A model generated the notes under the pieces. That model was given only the letters and a program-made list of their open reading frames with translations. It was not told the origin of the DNA and searched no databases. Positions 52,252 to 60,582 of a stretch of 64,000 nucleotides of DNA are shown here, piece by piece; position 1 is the stretch's first letter, and each line of letters begins with the position of its first letter. Source of the stretch: Pseudomonas lurida (GTDB lineage: Bacteria > Pseudomonadota > Gammaproteobacteria > Pseudomonadales > Pseudomonadaceae); the NCBI RefSeq assembly GCF_013522705.1, contig NZ_JAAMRE010000024.1, positions 37,871 through 101,870 on the forward strand. Reading direction: 5' to 3'. The translations under genes were made by a program, and so were the position numbers.

Positions 52252-53517
52252 ATGGATAAATTGATTATTACCGGCGGTGCCCGCCTTGATGGCGAGATCC
52301 GCATTTCCGGTGCGAAAAACTCCGCCTTGCCGATCCTGGCAGCGACCCTGCTGTGCGATGGCCCGGTCACCGTGGCCAACCTGCCGCACCTGCATGACAT
52401 CACCACCATGATCGAGCTGTTCGGTCGCATGGGCATCGAGCCGGTGATCGACGAGAAACTCGCTGTCGAAATCGACCCGCGTACCATCAAGACCCTGATC
52501 GCACCGTACGAGCTGGTGAAAACCATGCGTGCGTCGATCCTGGTACTGGGCCCGATGGTTGCCCGTTTCGGCGAAGCCGAAGTGGCACTGCCTGGCGGTT
52601 GCGCCATCGGTTCTCGTCCGGTAGACCTGCACATTCGTGGCCTGGAAGCCATGGGCGCGATCATCGATGTCGAAGGCGGCTACATCAAGGCCAAGGCGCC
52701 GGAAGGCGGCCTGCGTGGCGCGAGCTTCTTCTTCGATACCGTCAGCGTGACCGGTACCGAGAACATCATGATGGCCGCTGCCCTGGCCAACGGTCGCAGC
52801 GTCCTGCAAAACGCCGCGCGCGAACCGGAAGTGGTCGACCTGGCCAACTTCCTGAACGCCATGGGTGCGAAGGTTTCCGGCGCCGGCACCGACACCATCA
52901 CCATTGATGGCGTAGAGCGTCTGCACACCGCAACCTACAAGGTCATGCCTGACCGGATCGAGACCGGCACCTACCTGGTTGCCGCCGCCGTCACCGGTGG
53001 TCGCGTCAAGGTCAAGGATACCGATCCGACCATCCTGGAAGCGGTCCTGGAAAAACTCCGCGAAGCCGGTGCCGAAATCACCTGCGGCGAAGACTGGATC
53101 GAGCTGGACATGCACGGCAAGCGGCCAAAAGCCGTCAATGTGCGTACCGCTCCGTACCCGGCGTTCCCGACCGACATGCAGGCGCAGTTCATTTCCTTGA
53201 ACGCGATTGCCGAAGGCACCGGTGCCGTGATCGAGACCATCTTCGAAAACCGTTTCATGCATGTTTATGAGCTGCACCGCATGGGCGCGAAGATCCAGGT
53301 TGAAGGTAACACTGCCATCGTCACCGGTATCGACAAGCTCAAGGGCGCGCCAGTCATGGCCACCGACCTGCGCGCATCGGCCAGCCTGGTGATCTCCGCG
53401 TTGTGTGCGGACGGTGACACCTTGATCGATCGCATCTACCACATAGACCGTGGTTACGAGTGCATCGAGGAAAAACTGCAGATGCTCGGCGCGAAAATCC
53501 GCCGCGTACCGGGCTAG
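52252..53517 (+). CDS. murA: UDP-N-acetylglucosamine 1-carboxyvinyltransferase
   Basis: 421 residues. First committed step of peptidoglycan synthesis, adding enolpyruvate from PEP to UDP-GlcNAc. Starts MDKLIITGGARLDGEIRISGAKNSALP. The catalytic, fosfomycin-reactive cysteine is C117 in LPGGCAIGSRP. Two-domain inverse alpha/beta fold expected throughout; ends LQMLGAKIRRVPG. Confidence 0.98.
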   Translation: MDKLIITGGARLDGEIRISGAKNSALPILAATLLCDGPVTVANLPHLHDITTMIELFGRMGIEPVIDEKLAVEIDPRTIKTLIAPYELVKTMRASILVLGPMVARFGEAEVALPGGCAIGSRPVDLHIRGLEAMGAIIDVEGGYIKAKAPEGGLRGASFFFDTVSVTGTENIMMAAALANGRSVLQNAAREPEVVDLANFLNAMGAKVSGAGTDTITIDGVERLHTATYKVMPDRIETGTYLVAAAVTGGRVKVKDTDPTILEAVLEKLREAGAEITCGEDWIELDMHGKRPKAVNVRTAPYPAFPTDMQAQFISLNAIAEGTGAVIETIFENRFMHVYELHRMGAKIQVEGNTAIVTGIDKLKGAPVMATDLRASASLVISALCADGDTLIDRIYHIDRGYECIEEKLQMLGAKIRRVPG

Positions 53518-53540
53518 TCCTGGAGCTGAAAACACCGTCA

Positions 53541-53690
53541 CTGTGGTGAGCGAGCTTGCTGTGGTGAGCGGGCTTGCTGTGGTGAACGAGCTTGTTGTGG
53601 TGAGCGGGCTTGCCCCGCGCTGGACTGCGCAGCAGTCCCCGCTTTGGGGTCGCTACGCAACCCCGCACCGCGCAAGCCCGCTCACCACAG
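53541..53690. repeat. Expanded REP: four 18-bp tandem units plus an inverted copy
   Basis: Four head-to-tail units of the form YTGTGGTGARCGRGCTTG occupy 53541-53558, 53559-53576, 53577-53594 and 53595-53612. The last runs into CCCCGCGC, as in an ordinary REP arm. An exact inverted copy of unit 2 lies at 53673-53690. GC-rich palindromic sequence fills the middle. The region separates murA from hisG. Confidence 0.9.
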
Positions 53691-53809
53691 ACGGTGTCAG
53701 TTCGCGGTATGCTGAATGTGTTCCAAATCGAGGCTGTCATGGCCTCGATCTGTGTCTGGCGCCGTTTGCGACCAGGCAGCAATAGCCTGATGAAGGATTG
53801 ACGTTTCCC

Positions 53810-54445
53810 ATGTTGACCATCGCACTGTCCAAGGGCCGCATCCTTGACGACACTTTGCCGCTTCTGGCTGAAGCGGGCATCGTGCCGACCGAGAATCCGG
53901 ACAAGAGCCGCAAGCTGATCATTCCCACCACCCAGGACGACGTTCGTCTGTTGATCGTGCGGGCCACCGACGTGCCGACCTATGTTGAACATGGCGCGGC
54001 CGACCTTGGCGTCGCCGGCAAGGACGTGCTGATGGAGTATGGTGGCCAGGGCTTGTACGAACCGCTGGACCTGCGTATTGCCCTGTGCAAGTTGATGACC
54101 GCCGGCCGGGTCGGTGACGTTGAACCCAAGGGCCGCCTGCGTGTGGCCACCAAGTTCGTCAACGTCGCCAAGCGCTACTACGCCGAGCAAGGCCGTCAGG
54201 TCGACATCATCAAGCTCTACGGCTCCATGGAGCTGGCGCCGCTGATCGGCCTGGCCGACAAGATCATCGACGTGGTCGATACCGGCAACACCCTGCGTGC
54301 CAACGGTCTCGAACCACAGGATTTCATCGCTGACATCAGCTCCCGCCTGATCGTCAACAAGGCATCAATGAAGATGCAGCACGCCCGAATCCAGGCGTTG
54401 ATCGACACCCTGCGCAAGGCAGTGGAGTCTCGACACCGCGGTTGA
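53810..54445 (+). CDS. hisG: ATP phosphoribosyltransferase, short form
   Basis: 211 residues, the short form that lacks the C-terminal regulatory domain and needs HisZ as partner (hisZ is not in this window). First step of histidine synthesis, condensing ATP and PRPP. Starts MLTIALSKGRILDDTLPLLAEAGI. The PRPP-binding stretch is ADKIIDVVDTGNTLRANGL. The ATG at 53810 is preferred to a TTG at 53798. Confidence 0.97.
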   Translation: MLTIALSKGRILDDTLPLLAEAGIVPTENPDKSRKLIIPTTQDDVRLLIVRATDVPTYVEHGAADLGVAGKDVLMEYGGQGLYEPLDLRIALCKLMTAGRVGDVEPKGRLRVATKFVNVAKRYYAEQGRQVDIIKLYGSMELAPLIGLADKIIDVVDTGNTLRANGLEPQDFIADISSRLIVNKASMKMQHARIQALIDTLRKAVESRHRG

Positions 54446-54452
54446 CTCACCC

Positions 54453-54471
54453 GCGCGGCCATAGGCCGCGC
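54453..54471. other. GC-rich hairpin after hisG
   Basis: GCGCGGCC (54453-54460) pairs with GGCCGCGC (54464-54471) around ATA. No T-run follows. It starts 8 nt after the hisG stop and may protect the hisG 3' end. Confidence 0.45.
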
Positions 54472-54498
54472 CCGTCTATCCGCCTCATAGCCAGAATT

Positions 54499-54547
54499 CT
54501 CAGGTGCCCAAGCGGAGCGAACGGTAGTTTAGGGCGCCTGAGTTTTT
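54499..54547 (+). terminator. Terminator-like hairpin between hisG and hisD
   Basis: CTCAGGTGCCC (54499-54509) pairs with GGGCGCCTGAG (54532-54542; one G-T pair), followed immediately by TTTTT (54543-54547). It ends 23 nt before the hisD ATG, so it may attenuate transcription entering hisD-hisC. Confidence 0.65.
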
Positions 54548-54570
54548 GCCAATCCTATGAGGCCCTCGCT

Positions 54571-55890
54571 ATGACCACGTCCACTGCAATTGCCCGACTC
54601 AACGCTGCCGACCCGGATTTCGCCCATCATCTGGATCATTTGCTGAGCTGGGAAAGCGTGTCCGACGACTCGGTCAACCAGCGGGTGCTCGACATCATCA
54701 AGGCGGTGCGCGCGCGCGGTGACGCGGCGCTGGTGGATTTCACCCGTCAGTTCGACGGTCTCGACGTGCAGTCCATGGCCGACCTGATCCTGCCGCGTGA
54801 ACGCCTGGAGCTGGCGCTGACCCGCATTACCGTGCCGCAGCGCGAAGCCCTCGAAGTGGCGGCGGCGCGAGTGCGCAGCTACCACGAGCAACAAAAACAG
54901 GACTCCTGGAGCTACACCGAAGCCGACGGCACGGTGCTGGGCCAGAAGGTCACGCCACTGGATCGTGCCGGCCTGTACGTGCCGGGTGGCAAGGCGTCGT
55001 ACCCGTCGTCCGTTTTGATGAATGCGATTCCTGCCAAGGTGGCGGGCGTGACTGAAGTCGTCATGGTGGTGCCCACTCCGCGCGGTGAAATCAACGAGCT
55101 GGTGCTGGCCGCTGCCTGTATTGCCGGTGTCGACCGTGTATTCACCATCGGCGGTGCCCAAGCGGTTGCGGCGCTGGCTTATGGCACCGAAAGTGTGCCG
55201 AAGGTCGACAAGGTCGTTGGTCCCGGCAACATCTACGTCGCCACTGCCAAGCGCCATGTATTTGGCCAGGTCGGTATCGATATGATTGCCGGTCCTTCGG
55301 AGATCCTGGTGGTGTGCGATGGCCAGACCGACCCGGATTGGATCGCCATGGACCTGTTCTCCCAGGCCGAGCATGACGAAGACGCCCAGGCGATCCTGGT
55401 CAGCCCGGATGCCGAGTTCCTCGACAAGGTCGCCGCCAGCATCGATAAGTTGTTGCCGACCATGGAACGTGCCGAAATCATCGAGAAATCAATCAATGGT
55501 CGTGGCGCGCTGATTCTGGTGCAGGACATGGAACAGGCCATTGAAGTGGCCAACCGCATCGCGCCGGAGCATCTGGAATTGTCGGTGGCCGACCCACAGG
55601 CCTGGCTGCCGTCGATTCGTCATGCCGGTGCGATCTTCATGGGGCGTCATACCAGCGAAGCCTTGGGTGACTACTGTGCCGGCCCCAATCACGTGCTGCC
55701 GACTTCCGGCACCGCGCGATTTTCGTCGCCGCTGGGGGTTTATGACTTCCAGAAGCGCTCGTCAATCATCTTCTGCTCGCCACAAGGCGCATCCGAGCTG
55801 GGCAAGACCGCGTCGGTGCTGGCCCGTGGTGAGTCCCTGAGCGCTCACGCCCGTAGCGCCGAGTATCGAATCCTGGATGAGGGGAAATAA
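54571..55890 (+). CDS. hisD: Histidinol dehydrogenase
   Basis: 439 residues. Zinc enzyme that oxidises L-histidinol to L-histidine in two NAD-dependent steps, the last reactions of the pathway. Family motifs: GLYVPGGKASYPSSVLMNAIPAKVAGV, IDMIAGPSEILVV, AEHDEDAQAILVS and HLGDYCAGPNHVLPT-type (here EALGDYCAGPNHVLPTSGTARF). hisC follows 3 nt later. Confidence 0.97.
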   Translation: MTTSTAIARLNAADPDFAHHLDHLLSWESVSDDSVNQRVLDIIKAVRARGDAALVDFTRQFDGLDVQSMADLILPRERLELALTRITVPQREALEVAAARVRSYHEQQKQDSWSYTEADGTVLGQKVTPLDRAGLYVPGGKASYPSSVLMNAIPAKVAGVTEVVMVVPTPRGEINELVLAAACIAGVDRVFTIGGAQAVAALAYGTESVPKVDKVVGPGNIYVATAKRHVFGQVGIDMIAGPSEILVVCDGQTDPDWIAMDLFSQAEHDEDAQAILVSPDAEFLDKVAASIDKLLPTMERAEIIEKSINGRGALILVQDMEQAIEVANRIAPEHLELSVADPQAWLPSIRHAGAIFMGRHTSEALGDYCAGPNHVLPTSGTARFSSPLGVYDFQKRSSIIFCSPQGASELGKTASVLARGESLSAHARSAEYRILDEGK

Positions 55891-55893
55891 CAC

Positions 55894-56946
55894 ATGAGCA
55901 AATTCTGGAGTCCCTTCGTCAAGGATCTGGTGCCTTACGTACCCGGCGAGCAACCGAAGCTGACCAAGTTGGTCAAGCTCAACACCAACGAGAACCCGTA
56001 CGGCCCATCGCCCAAGGCGTTGGCCGCCATGCAGGCCGAGTTGAACGATGACCTGCGTTTGTACCCGGACCCCAACAGTGACCTGCTCAAACAGGCCGTG
56101 GCCAGGTATTACGCGATCGATGCTGGCAAAGTGTTCCTCGGCAACGGCTCCGACGAAGTGCTGGCGCACATCTTCCACGGCCTGTTCCAGCACGAGCTGC
56201 CGCTGCTGTTCCCGGACATCAGCTACAGCTTTTATCCGGTGTACTGCGGCCTCTACGGCATCCAGTCGGCGCCGGTGCCATTGGACGAGCAGTTTCAGAT
56301 CCGCGCGGCGGACTACGCCAGACCCAATGGCGGGATCATCTTCCCCAACCCGAATGCGCCAACCGGTTGTGTAATGGCTCTGGACGCGGTGGAGCAGATC
56401 CTCAAGGCCAGCCCGGATTCGGTGGTAGTGGTGGATGAAGCCTATATCGACTTTGGCGGCGAAACCGCCATCAGCCTGGTGGACCGCTACCCGAACCTGT
56501 TGGTGACCCAGACCCTGTCCAAATCGCGCTCACTGGCCGGTTTGCGCGTAGGCCTGGCGGTGGGCCACCCGGACCTGATCGAAGCGCTGGAGCGGGTCAA
56601 GAACAGCTTCAATTCCTATCCGTTGGATCGTCTGGCAATTGTCGGCGCGGCGGCGGCGTTCGACGATCGTGAATACTTCGAGAAAACCTGTCAGCAGGTG
56701 ATCGACAGCCGCCACCAATTGGTCGTGCAGCTGGAAGCTAAGGGGTTTGAGGTGCTGCCGTCAGCGGCCAATTTCATCTTTGCCCGCCACCCACGCCACG
56801 ATGCAGCCGGACTGGCAGCCAAGTTGCGCGAGCAAGGGGTGATCGTGCGCCACTTCAAGCAGGCGCGGATTGCCCAGTTCCTGCGGATCAGCATCGGTAC
56901 ACCGGAGCAGAACCAGGCGTTGATCGATGGGTTGGGTGAGCTCTGA
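55894..56946 (+). CDS. hisC: Histidinol-phosphate aminotransferase
   Basis: 350 residues. PLP-dependent class I/II aminotransferase that makes L-histidinol phosphate from imidazole acetol phosphate. Markers: LNTNENPYGPSPKAL, LGNGSDEVLAHIFHG, NPNAPTGCVMAL, VVVDEAYIDFGGE, and the PLP lysine in TLSKSRSLAGLRVG. Co-transcribed with hisD. Confidence 0.96.
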   Translation: MSKFWSPFVKDLVPYVPGEQPKLTKLVKLNTNENPYGPSPKALAAMQAELNDDLRLYPDPNSDLLKQAVARYYAIDAGKVFLGNGSDEVLAHIFHGLFQHELPLLFPDISYSFYPVYCGLYGIQSAPVPLDEQFQIRAADYARPNGGIIFPNPNAPTGCVMALDAVEQILKASPDSVVVVDEAYIDFGGETAISLVDRYPNLLVTQTLSKSRSLAGLRVGLAVGHPDLIEALERVKNSFNSYPLDRLAIVGAAAAFDDREYFEKTCQQVIDSRHQLVVQLEAKGFEVLPSAANFIFARHPRHDAAGLAAKLREQGVIVRHFKQARIAQFLRISIGTPEQNQALIDGLGEL

Positions 56947-56961
56947 CATCCACTGAAATCA

Positions 56962-56992
56962 AATGTGGGAGGGGGCAAGCCCCTCCCACATT
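56962..56992. repeat. Solitary REP-type hairpin
   Basis: AATGTGGGAGGGG (56962-56974) pairs perfectly over 13 bp with CCCCTCCCACATT (56980-56992) around a 5-nt loop. It lies between the convergent hisC and uraA genes and may serve as a transcript end for both. Confidence 0.85.
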
Positions 56993-57009
56993 GGTGGGTG
57001 GGTCGGCAG

Positions 57010-58284
57010 TTAGATCAACGGCTCATCCGGTTTCTTGTTCTTCCAGCCATCATTGCCCGGCAGCAACAGGTTCAAGCCAATCGCCACCACGGCACACAGG
57101 GCAATGCCCTTCAAGCCGAAGTCATCCGGGCCGGTGCCGGTACCGACCAACACGCCGCCAATCCCGAACACCAGGGTTACCGACACAATCACCAGATTGC
57201 GCGCCTCACCCAGGTCGATCTTGTGGCGAATCAACGTGTTCATCCCCACAGCAGCAATCGAACCGAACAACAGGCACAGAATTCCGCCCATCACCGGCAC
57301 CGGGATGCTTTGCAGCAGTGCGCCGAATTTGCCGATAAATGCCAGGCTGATGGCAAAGATAGCCGCCCAGGTCATGATTTTCGGGTTGTAGTTCTTGGTC
57401 AGCATCACCGCGCCGGTCACTTCGGCGTAGGTGGTGTTCGGCGGGCCGCCAAACAGGCCGGCGGCCGTGGTGGCGATGCCGTCACCCAGCAAGGTGCGAT
57501 GCAGGCCAGGCTTTTTCAGGTAGTCGCGTCCGGTCACGCTGCCTACTGCAATCACACCGCCGATATGTTCGATCGCCGGGGCCAGGGCCACCGGGACGAT
57601 AAACAGGATCGCCTGCCAGTTGAATTCCGGCGCGGTGAAGTGGGGTAGAGCGAACCAGGGTGCGGCGGCGATCTTCGCGGTATCGACGACGCCAAAGTAG
57701 AACGACATGGCAAACCCCACCAGCACGCCGGAGATAATCGGCACCAGGCGAAAAATGCCCTTGCCGAATACCGCCACGATCAGCGTGGTCAGCAGCGCCG
57801 GCATCGAGATCATCATCGCCGTCTGGTAATGAATCAGCTCGGCACCGTCGCCGGACTTGCCCATGGCCATGTTTGCGGCGATCGGCGCCATGGCCAGGCC
57901 GATGGAGATGATCACCGGCCCGATTACCACCGGCGGCAGCAGCCGGTCGATAAAGCCGGTGCCTTTGATCTTCACCGCCAGGCCCAGGAACGTATACACG
58001 AAGCCGGCCGCCATCACGCCGCCCATGGTCGCCGCGAGGCCGAACTGGCCCTTGGCGAGGATGATCGGGGTGATGAAGGCAAAACTCGATGCCAGGAACA
58101 CTGGCACCTGTCGCCCGGTCACCACCTGGAACAACAACGTGCCCAGGCCGGCGGTGAACAGCGCGACGTTTGGATCAAGACCTGTGATCAGTGGCATCAA
58201 CACCAGCGCGCCAAATGCCACGAAGAGCATTTGTGCGCCAGACAGGATCTGGCGCCAAAGCGGGTCGTTGAATTCATCCTGCAT
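57010..58284 (-). CDS. uraA: Uracil permease (NCS2 family)
   Basis: 424 residues, about 14 hydrophobic segments, NCS2/UraA family proton-coupled uracil importer. Landmarks: LFTAGLGTLLFQVVTGRQVPVFLASSFAFITP, PVALAPAIEHIGGVIAVGSVTGRDYLKKPGL, GLFGGPPNTTYAEVTGAV, VPVMGGILCLLFGSIAAVGM. AAGGA 9 nt before the ATG at 58284 favours that start; a GTG at 58290 overlaps the upp stop. Translationally linked to upp, so import and salvage are coupled. Confidence 0.93.
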   Translation of the reverse strand: MQDEFNDPLWRQILSGAQMLFVAFGALVLMPLITGLDPNVALFTAGLGTLLFQVVTGRQVPVFLASSFAFITPIILAKGQFGLAATMGGVMAAGFVYTFLGLAVKIKGTGFIDRLLPPVVIGPVIISIGLAMAPIAANMAMGKSGDGAELIHYQTAMMISMPALLTTLIVAVFGKGIFRLVPIISGVLVGFAMSFYFGVVDTAKIAAAPWFALPHFTAPEFNWQAILFIVPVALAPAIEHIGGVIAVGSVTGRDYLKKPGLHRTLLGDGIATTAAGLFGGPPNTTYAEVTGAVMLTKNYNPKIMTWAAIFAISLAFIGKFGALLQSIPVPVMGGILCLLFGSIAAVGMNTLIRHKIDLGEARNLVIVSVTLVFGIGGVLVGTGTGPDDFGLKGIALCAVVAIGLNLLLPGNDGWKNKKPDEPLI

Positions 58285-58286
58285 GC

Positions 58287-58925
58287 TCACGCGTCCTTCT
58301 GCTTGGTGCCGAAGATCTTGTCACCGGCATCGCCCAGGCCGGGGATGATGTAGCCGTGTTCGTTCAAGCGTTCATCGATGGAGGCGGTATAGATCTGCAC
58401 GTCCGGGTGCGCACTCTCGACGGCCGCGATGCCTTCGGGCGCGGCCACCAGCACCATGGCGCGGATGTCCTTGCAACCGGCCTTTTTCAGCAGGTCGATG
58501 GTGGCGACCATGGAACTGCCGGTGGCGAGCATCGGGTCGATGATCATCGCCAGGCGCTCATTGATTTCCGGAACGAGTTTTTCCAGGTAGGTGTGAGCCT
58601 GCAGCGTCTCTTCATTTCGGGCCACGCCCACGGCGCTGACCTTGGCGCCCGGAATCAGGCTGAGCACGCCTTCAAGCATGCCGATACCGGCGCGCAGGAT
58701 CGGGACCACGGTGATTTTCTTACCGGCGATCTTCTCGACCTGGACGGGACCGGCCCAACCTGGGATCTCGTAGCTCTCCAGTGGCAAATCCTTGGTGGCT
58801 TCGTAAGTGAGCAGCGCTCCGACTTCCTGAGCAAGCTCACGGAAATTCTTCGTGCTGATGTCGGCGCGGCGCATAAGGCCGAGTTTGTGTCGGATCAGCG
58901 GGTGGCGGATCTCGCGAGTGGGCAT
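58287..58925 (-). CDS. upp: Uracil phosphoribosyltransferase
   Basis: 212 residues. Salvages uracil with PRPP to UMP. The PRPP-binding motif is MIIDPMLATGSS. Opening MPTREIRHPLIRHKLGLMR is typical, so I start at 58925; the C-terminus has YTASIDERLNEHGYIIPGLGDAGDK. First gene of upp-uraA, divergent from hpt. Confidence 0.96.
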   Translation of the reverse strand: MPTREIRHPLIRHKLGLMRRADISTKNFRELAQEVGALLTYEATKDLPLESYEIPGWAGPVQVEKIAGKKITVVPILRAGIGMLEGVLSLIPGAKVSAVGVARNEETLQAHTYLEKLVPEINERLAMIIDPMLATGSSMVATIDLLKKAGCKDIRAMVLVAAPEGIAAVESAHPDVQIYTASIDERLNEHGYIIPGLGDAGDKIFGTKQKDA

Positions 58926-59088
58926 GGGAAAGGCTCCGGCGGCGGGCAAAAAAACCGGCCTAGATTAATCTATCCGAGGGTGTTGTCCTATAGACATCTA
59001 GTACGTTAGTCCATTAAGGCTTGCTCGCAGCGCATGAGAAGCGTACCTTCGCCCGCTTTTCTTGCCACAGCACCCCTTGGAGAGCGCC

Positions 59089-59646
59089 ATGTCCGCTGAT
59101 CTCGAGCATATCCGTCAAATCATGCGCGAGGCTGACTGCCTGTACACCGAAGCGCAAGTCGAAGAAGCGATCGCCAAGGTCGGCGCACACATCACTCGCG
59201 AAATGGCCGACACCAACCCGGTGGTGTTTTGTGTGATGAACGGCGGCCTGATCTTCGCCGGCAAGCTGCTGACTCATCTGCACTTCCCACTGGAAGCGTC
59301 CTACCTGCACGCTACCCGCTATCGCAATGAAACCAGCGGCGGCGACCTGTTCTGGAAGGCCAAGCCGGAAGTCTCGTTCATCGATCGTGACGTGCTGATC
59401 ATCGACGATATCCTCGATGAAGGTCACACCCTGGGTGCGATTATCGACTTCTGCAAACACGCCGGCGCACGTAAAGTGCACACCGCCGTACTGATCGACA
59501 AGGACCACGACCGCAAGGCCCGTCCCGAGTTGAAAGCCGATTTCGTCGGCCTGCCGTGCATCGACCGCTATATTTTCGGTTACGGTATGGATTACAAAGG
59601 CTACTGGCGCAACGCCAATGGTATCTACGCCGTCAAAGGGATGTAA
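59089..59646 (+). CDS. hpt: Hypoxanthine-guanine phosphoribosyltransferase
   Basis: 185 residues. Purine salvage enzyme that makes IMP/GMP from PRPP. PRPP motif VLIIDDILDEGHTLGAI; base-binding region FVGLPCIDRYIFGYGMDYKGYWRN. I start at MSADLEHIRQIM (59089). It is divergent from upp, so pyrimidine and purine salvage genes are neighbours, as in other pseudomonads. Confidence 0.95.
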   Translation: MSADLEHIRQIMREADCLYTEAQVEEAIAKVGAHITREMADTNPVVFCVMNGGLIFAGKLLTHLHFPLEASYLHATRYRNETSGGDLFWKAKPEVSFIDRDVLIIDDILDEGHTLGAIIDFCKHAGARKVHTAVLIDKDHDRKARPELKADFVGLPCIDRYIFGYGMDYKGYWRNANGIYAVKGM

Positions 59647-59649
59647 CGC

Positions 59650-60117
59650 ATGGCCCGCTTTCTGGATCAGACACTGTTCACCGAACTGGCCGAGAAAGCG
59701 GCCGCCAGCCCCCGTGGGCGGCATCATCATAACTTCCATGACATGGATGAGCCTTGCCATCGCATGGCGGTGGGCCTGCAACCCGGCACCTACGTGCCAC
59801 CTCACCGCCATCTCAGCGCGGACAAGGCGGAAACCCTGCTTGTGCTCCAGGGCCGTCTGGGCCTGCTGGTGTTCAACGACAACGGCGAAGTGATCGCCAG
59901 GCGCGTGATGCAGGCCGGCAGCGAATGCGCCGGCGTCGATCTGCAGCCGGGGGTGTTCCATGGTCTGGTGGTGCTGCAGCCCGACACCGTGATGTTCGAA
60001 TGCAAGGCCGGGCCCTATCGACCGGTCGGCGAGGGTGAGCTCGCGCACTGGGCGCCCCGGGAGGGCGATGCCGGCGTCGCCGAGTATCAACGCTGGATGC
60101 TTGCCCAGTTCGATTGA
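59650..60117 (+). CDS. WbuC-like cupin-fold metalloprotein
   Basis: 155 residues. Cupin core with metal-ligand pattern: HRHLSADKAETLLVLQGRLGLLVFNDNGEV, then FHGLVVLQPDTVMFECKAGPY. It resembles the WbuC family, named from O-antigen loci, though there are no such genes nearby. N-terminal GRHHHNFHDMDEPCHRMAVGL is histidine-rich. It starts 3 nt after hpt, so it is co-transcribed. Function unknown. Confidence 0.85.
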   Translation: MARFLDQTLFTELAEKAAASPRGRHHHNFHDMDEPCHRMAVGLQPGTYVPPHRHLSADKAETLLVLQGRLGLLVFNDNGEVIARRVMQAGSECAGVDLQPGVFHGLVVLQPDTVMFECKAGPYRPVGEGELAHWAPREGDAGVAEYQRWMLAQFD

Positions 60118-60226
60118 ACGGCAGTGCCGGGCCGCCCTGTCACATGGGGCCAGCAGCGCTTTCGAAGCCTGCGTTGCGCAGGTAGACTTCAAACCCCGTG
60201 TAAATGTTTGCAGGCTGGAGTCGGTA

Positions 60227-60514
60227 ATGCGTAAAGATAAGAAACAGGTGATTGGTGATGAGATCGGCGACGATCAGATCAAGTTGTTCCTGAACTTCGA
60301 ACCGGTCGACGCCACTTCACCGTCCCTGCACAAACTGATCAAGGCTTACCGTGGCCTGCGTATCGACGACTTCGAGCGGTTCCTGGGGTTCTTCAAGGAA
60401 GCCGGCCTGGATCTGGATGGCAAAGACGAGCACGGCCAGACCTTCGTCGACCTGATCAAGGACCAGCGCAATGCCGCCGAGTACATCGAATTGATCGATA
60501 ACGCCCGCGGCTGA
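60227..60514 (+). CDS. Conserved small protein of unknown function
   Basis: 95 residues, acidic, cytoplasmic. Two segments are conserved-looking: DDQIKLFLNFEPVDATSPSLHKLIKAYRGL and FERFLGFFKEAGLDLDGKDEHGQTFVDLI. It sits in the position of the small gene between hpt and mqoB in P. aeruginosa, which supports a real gene. The ATG at 60227 has GGAG upstream. A bidirectional terminator follows. Confidence 0.82.
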   Translation: MRKDKKQVIGDEIGDDQIKLFLNFEPVDATSPSLHKLIKAYRGLRIDDFERFLGFFKEAGLDLDGKDEHGQTFVDLIKDQRNAAEYIELIDNARG

Positions 60515-60529
60515 TTGCGTCGCGCAAAA

Positions 60530-60568
60530 AAAACGCCCCGTTCTCATCGTGAAAGCGGGGCGTTTTTT
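60530..60568. terminator. Bidirectional intrinsic terminator
   Basis: AAAACGCCCCG (60530-60540) pairs with CGGGGCGTTTT (60556-60566). A-rich sequence before and T-rich sequence after let it serve both the plus-strand small gene and the minus-strand mqo gene. Confidence 0.9.
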
Positions 60569-60582
60569 ATTGCAGCAATGCC

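Noticed and set aside
53450..53785. 111-codon frame with a VVSxLA repeat
   Set aside because: It is produced by the 18-bp REP expansion reading in frame and begins inside murA; no ribosome site or codon bias.
53810..54445. Truncated hisG
   Set aside because: 211 residues is the normal short form that works with HisZ, not a truncation.
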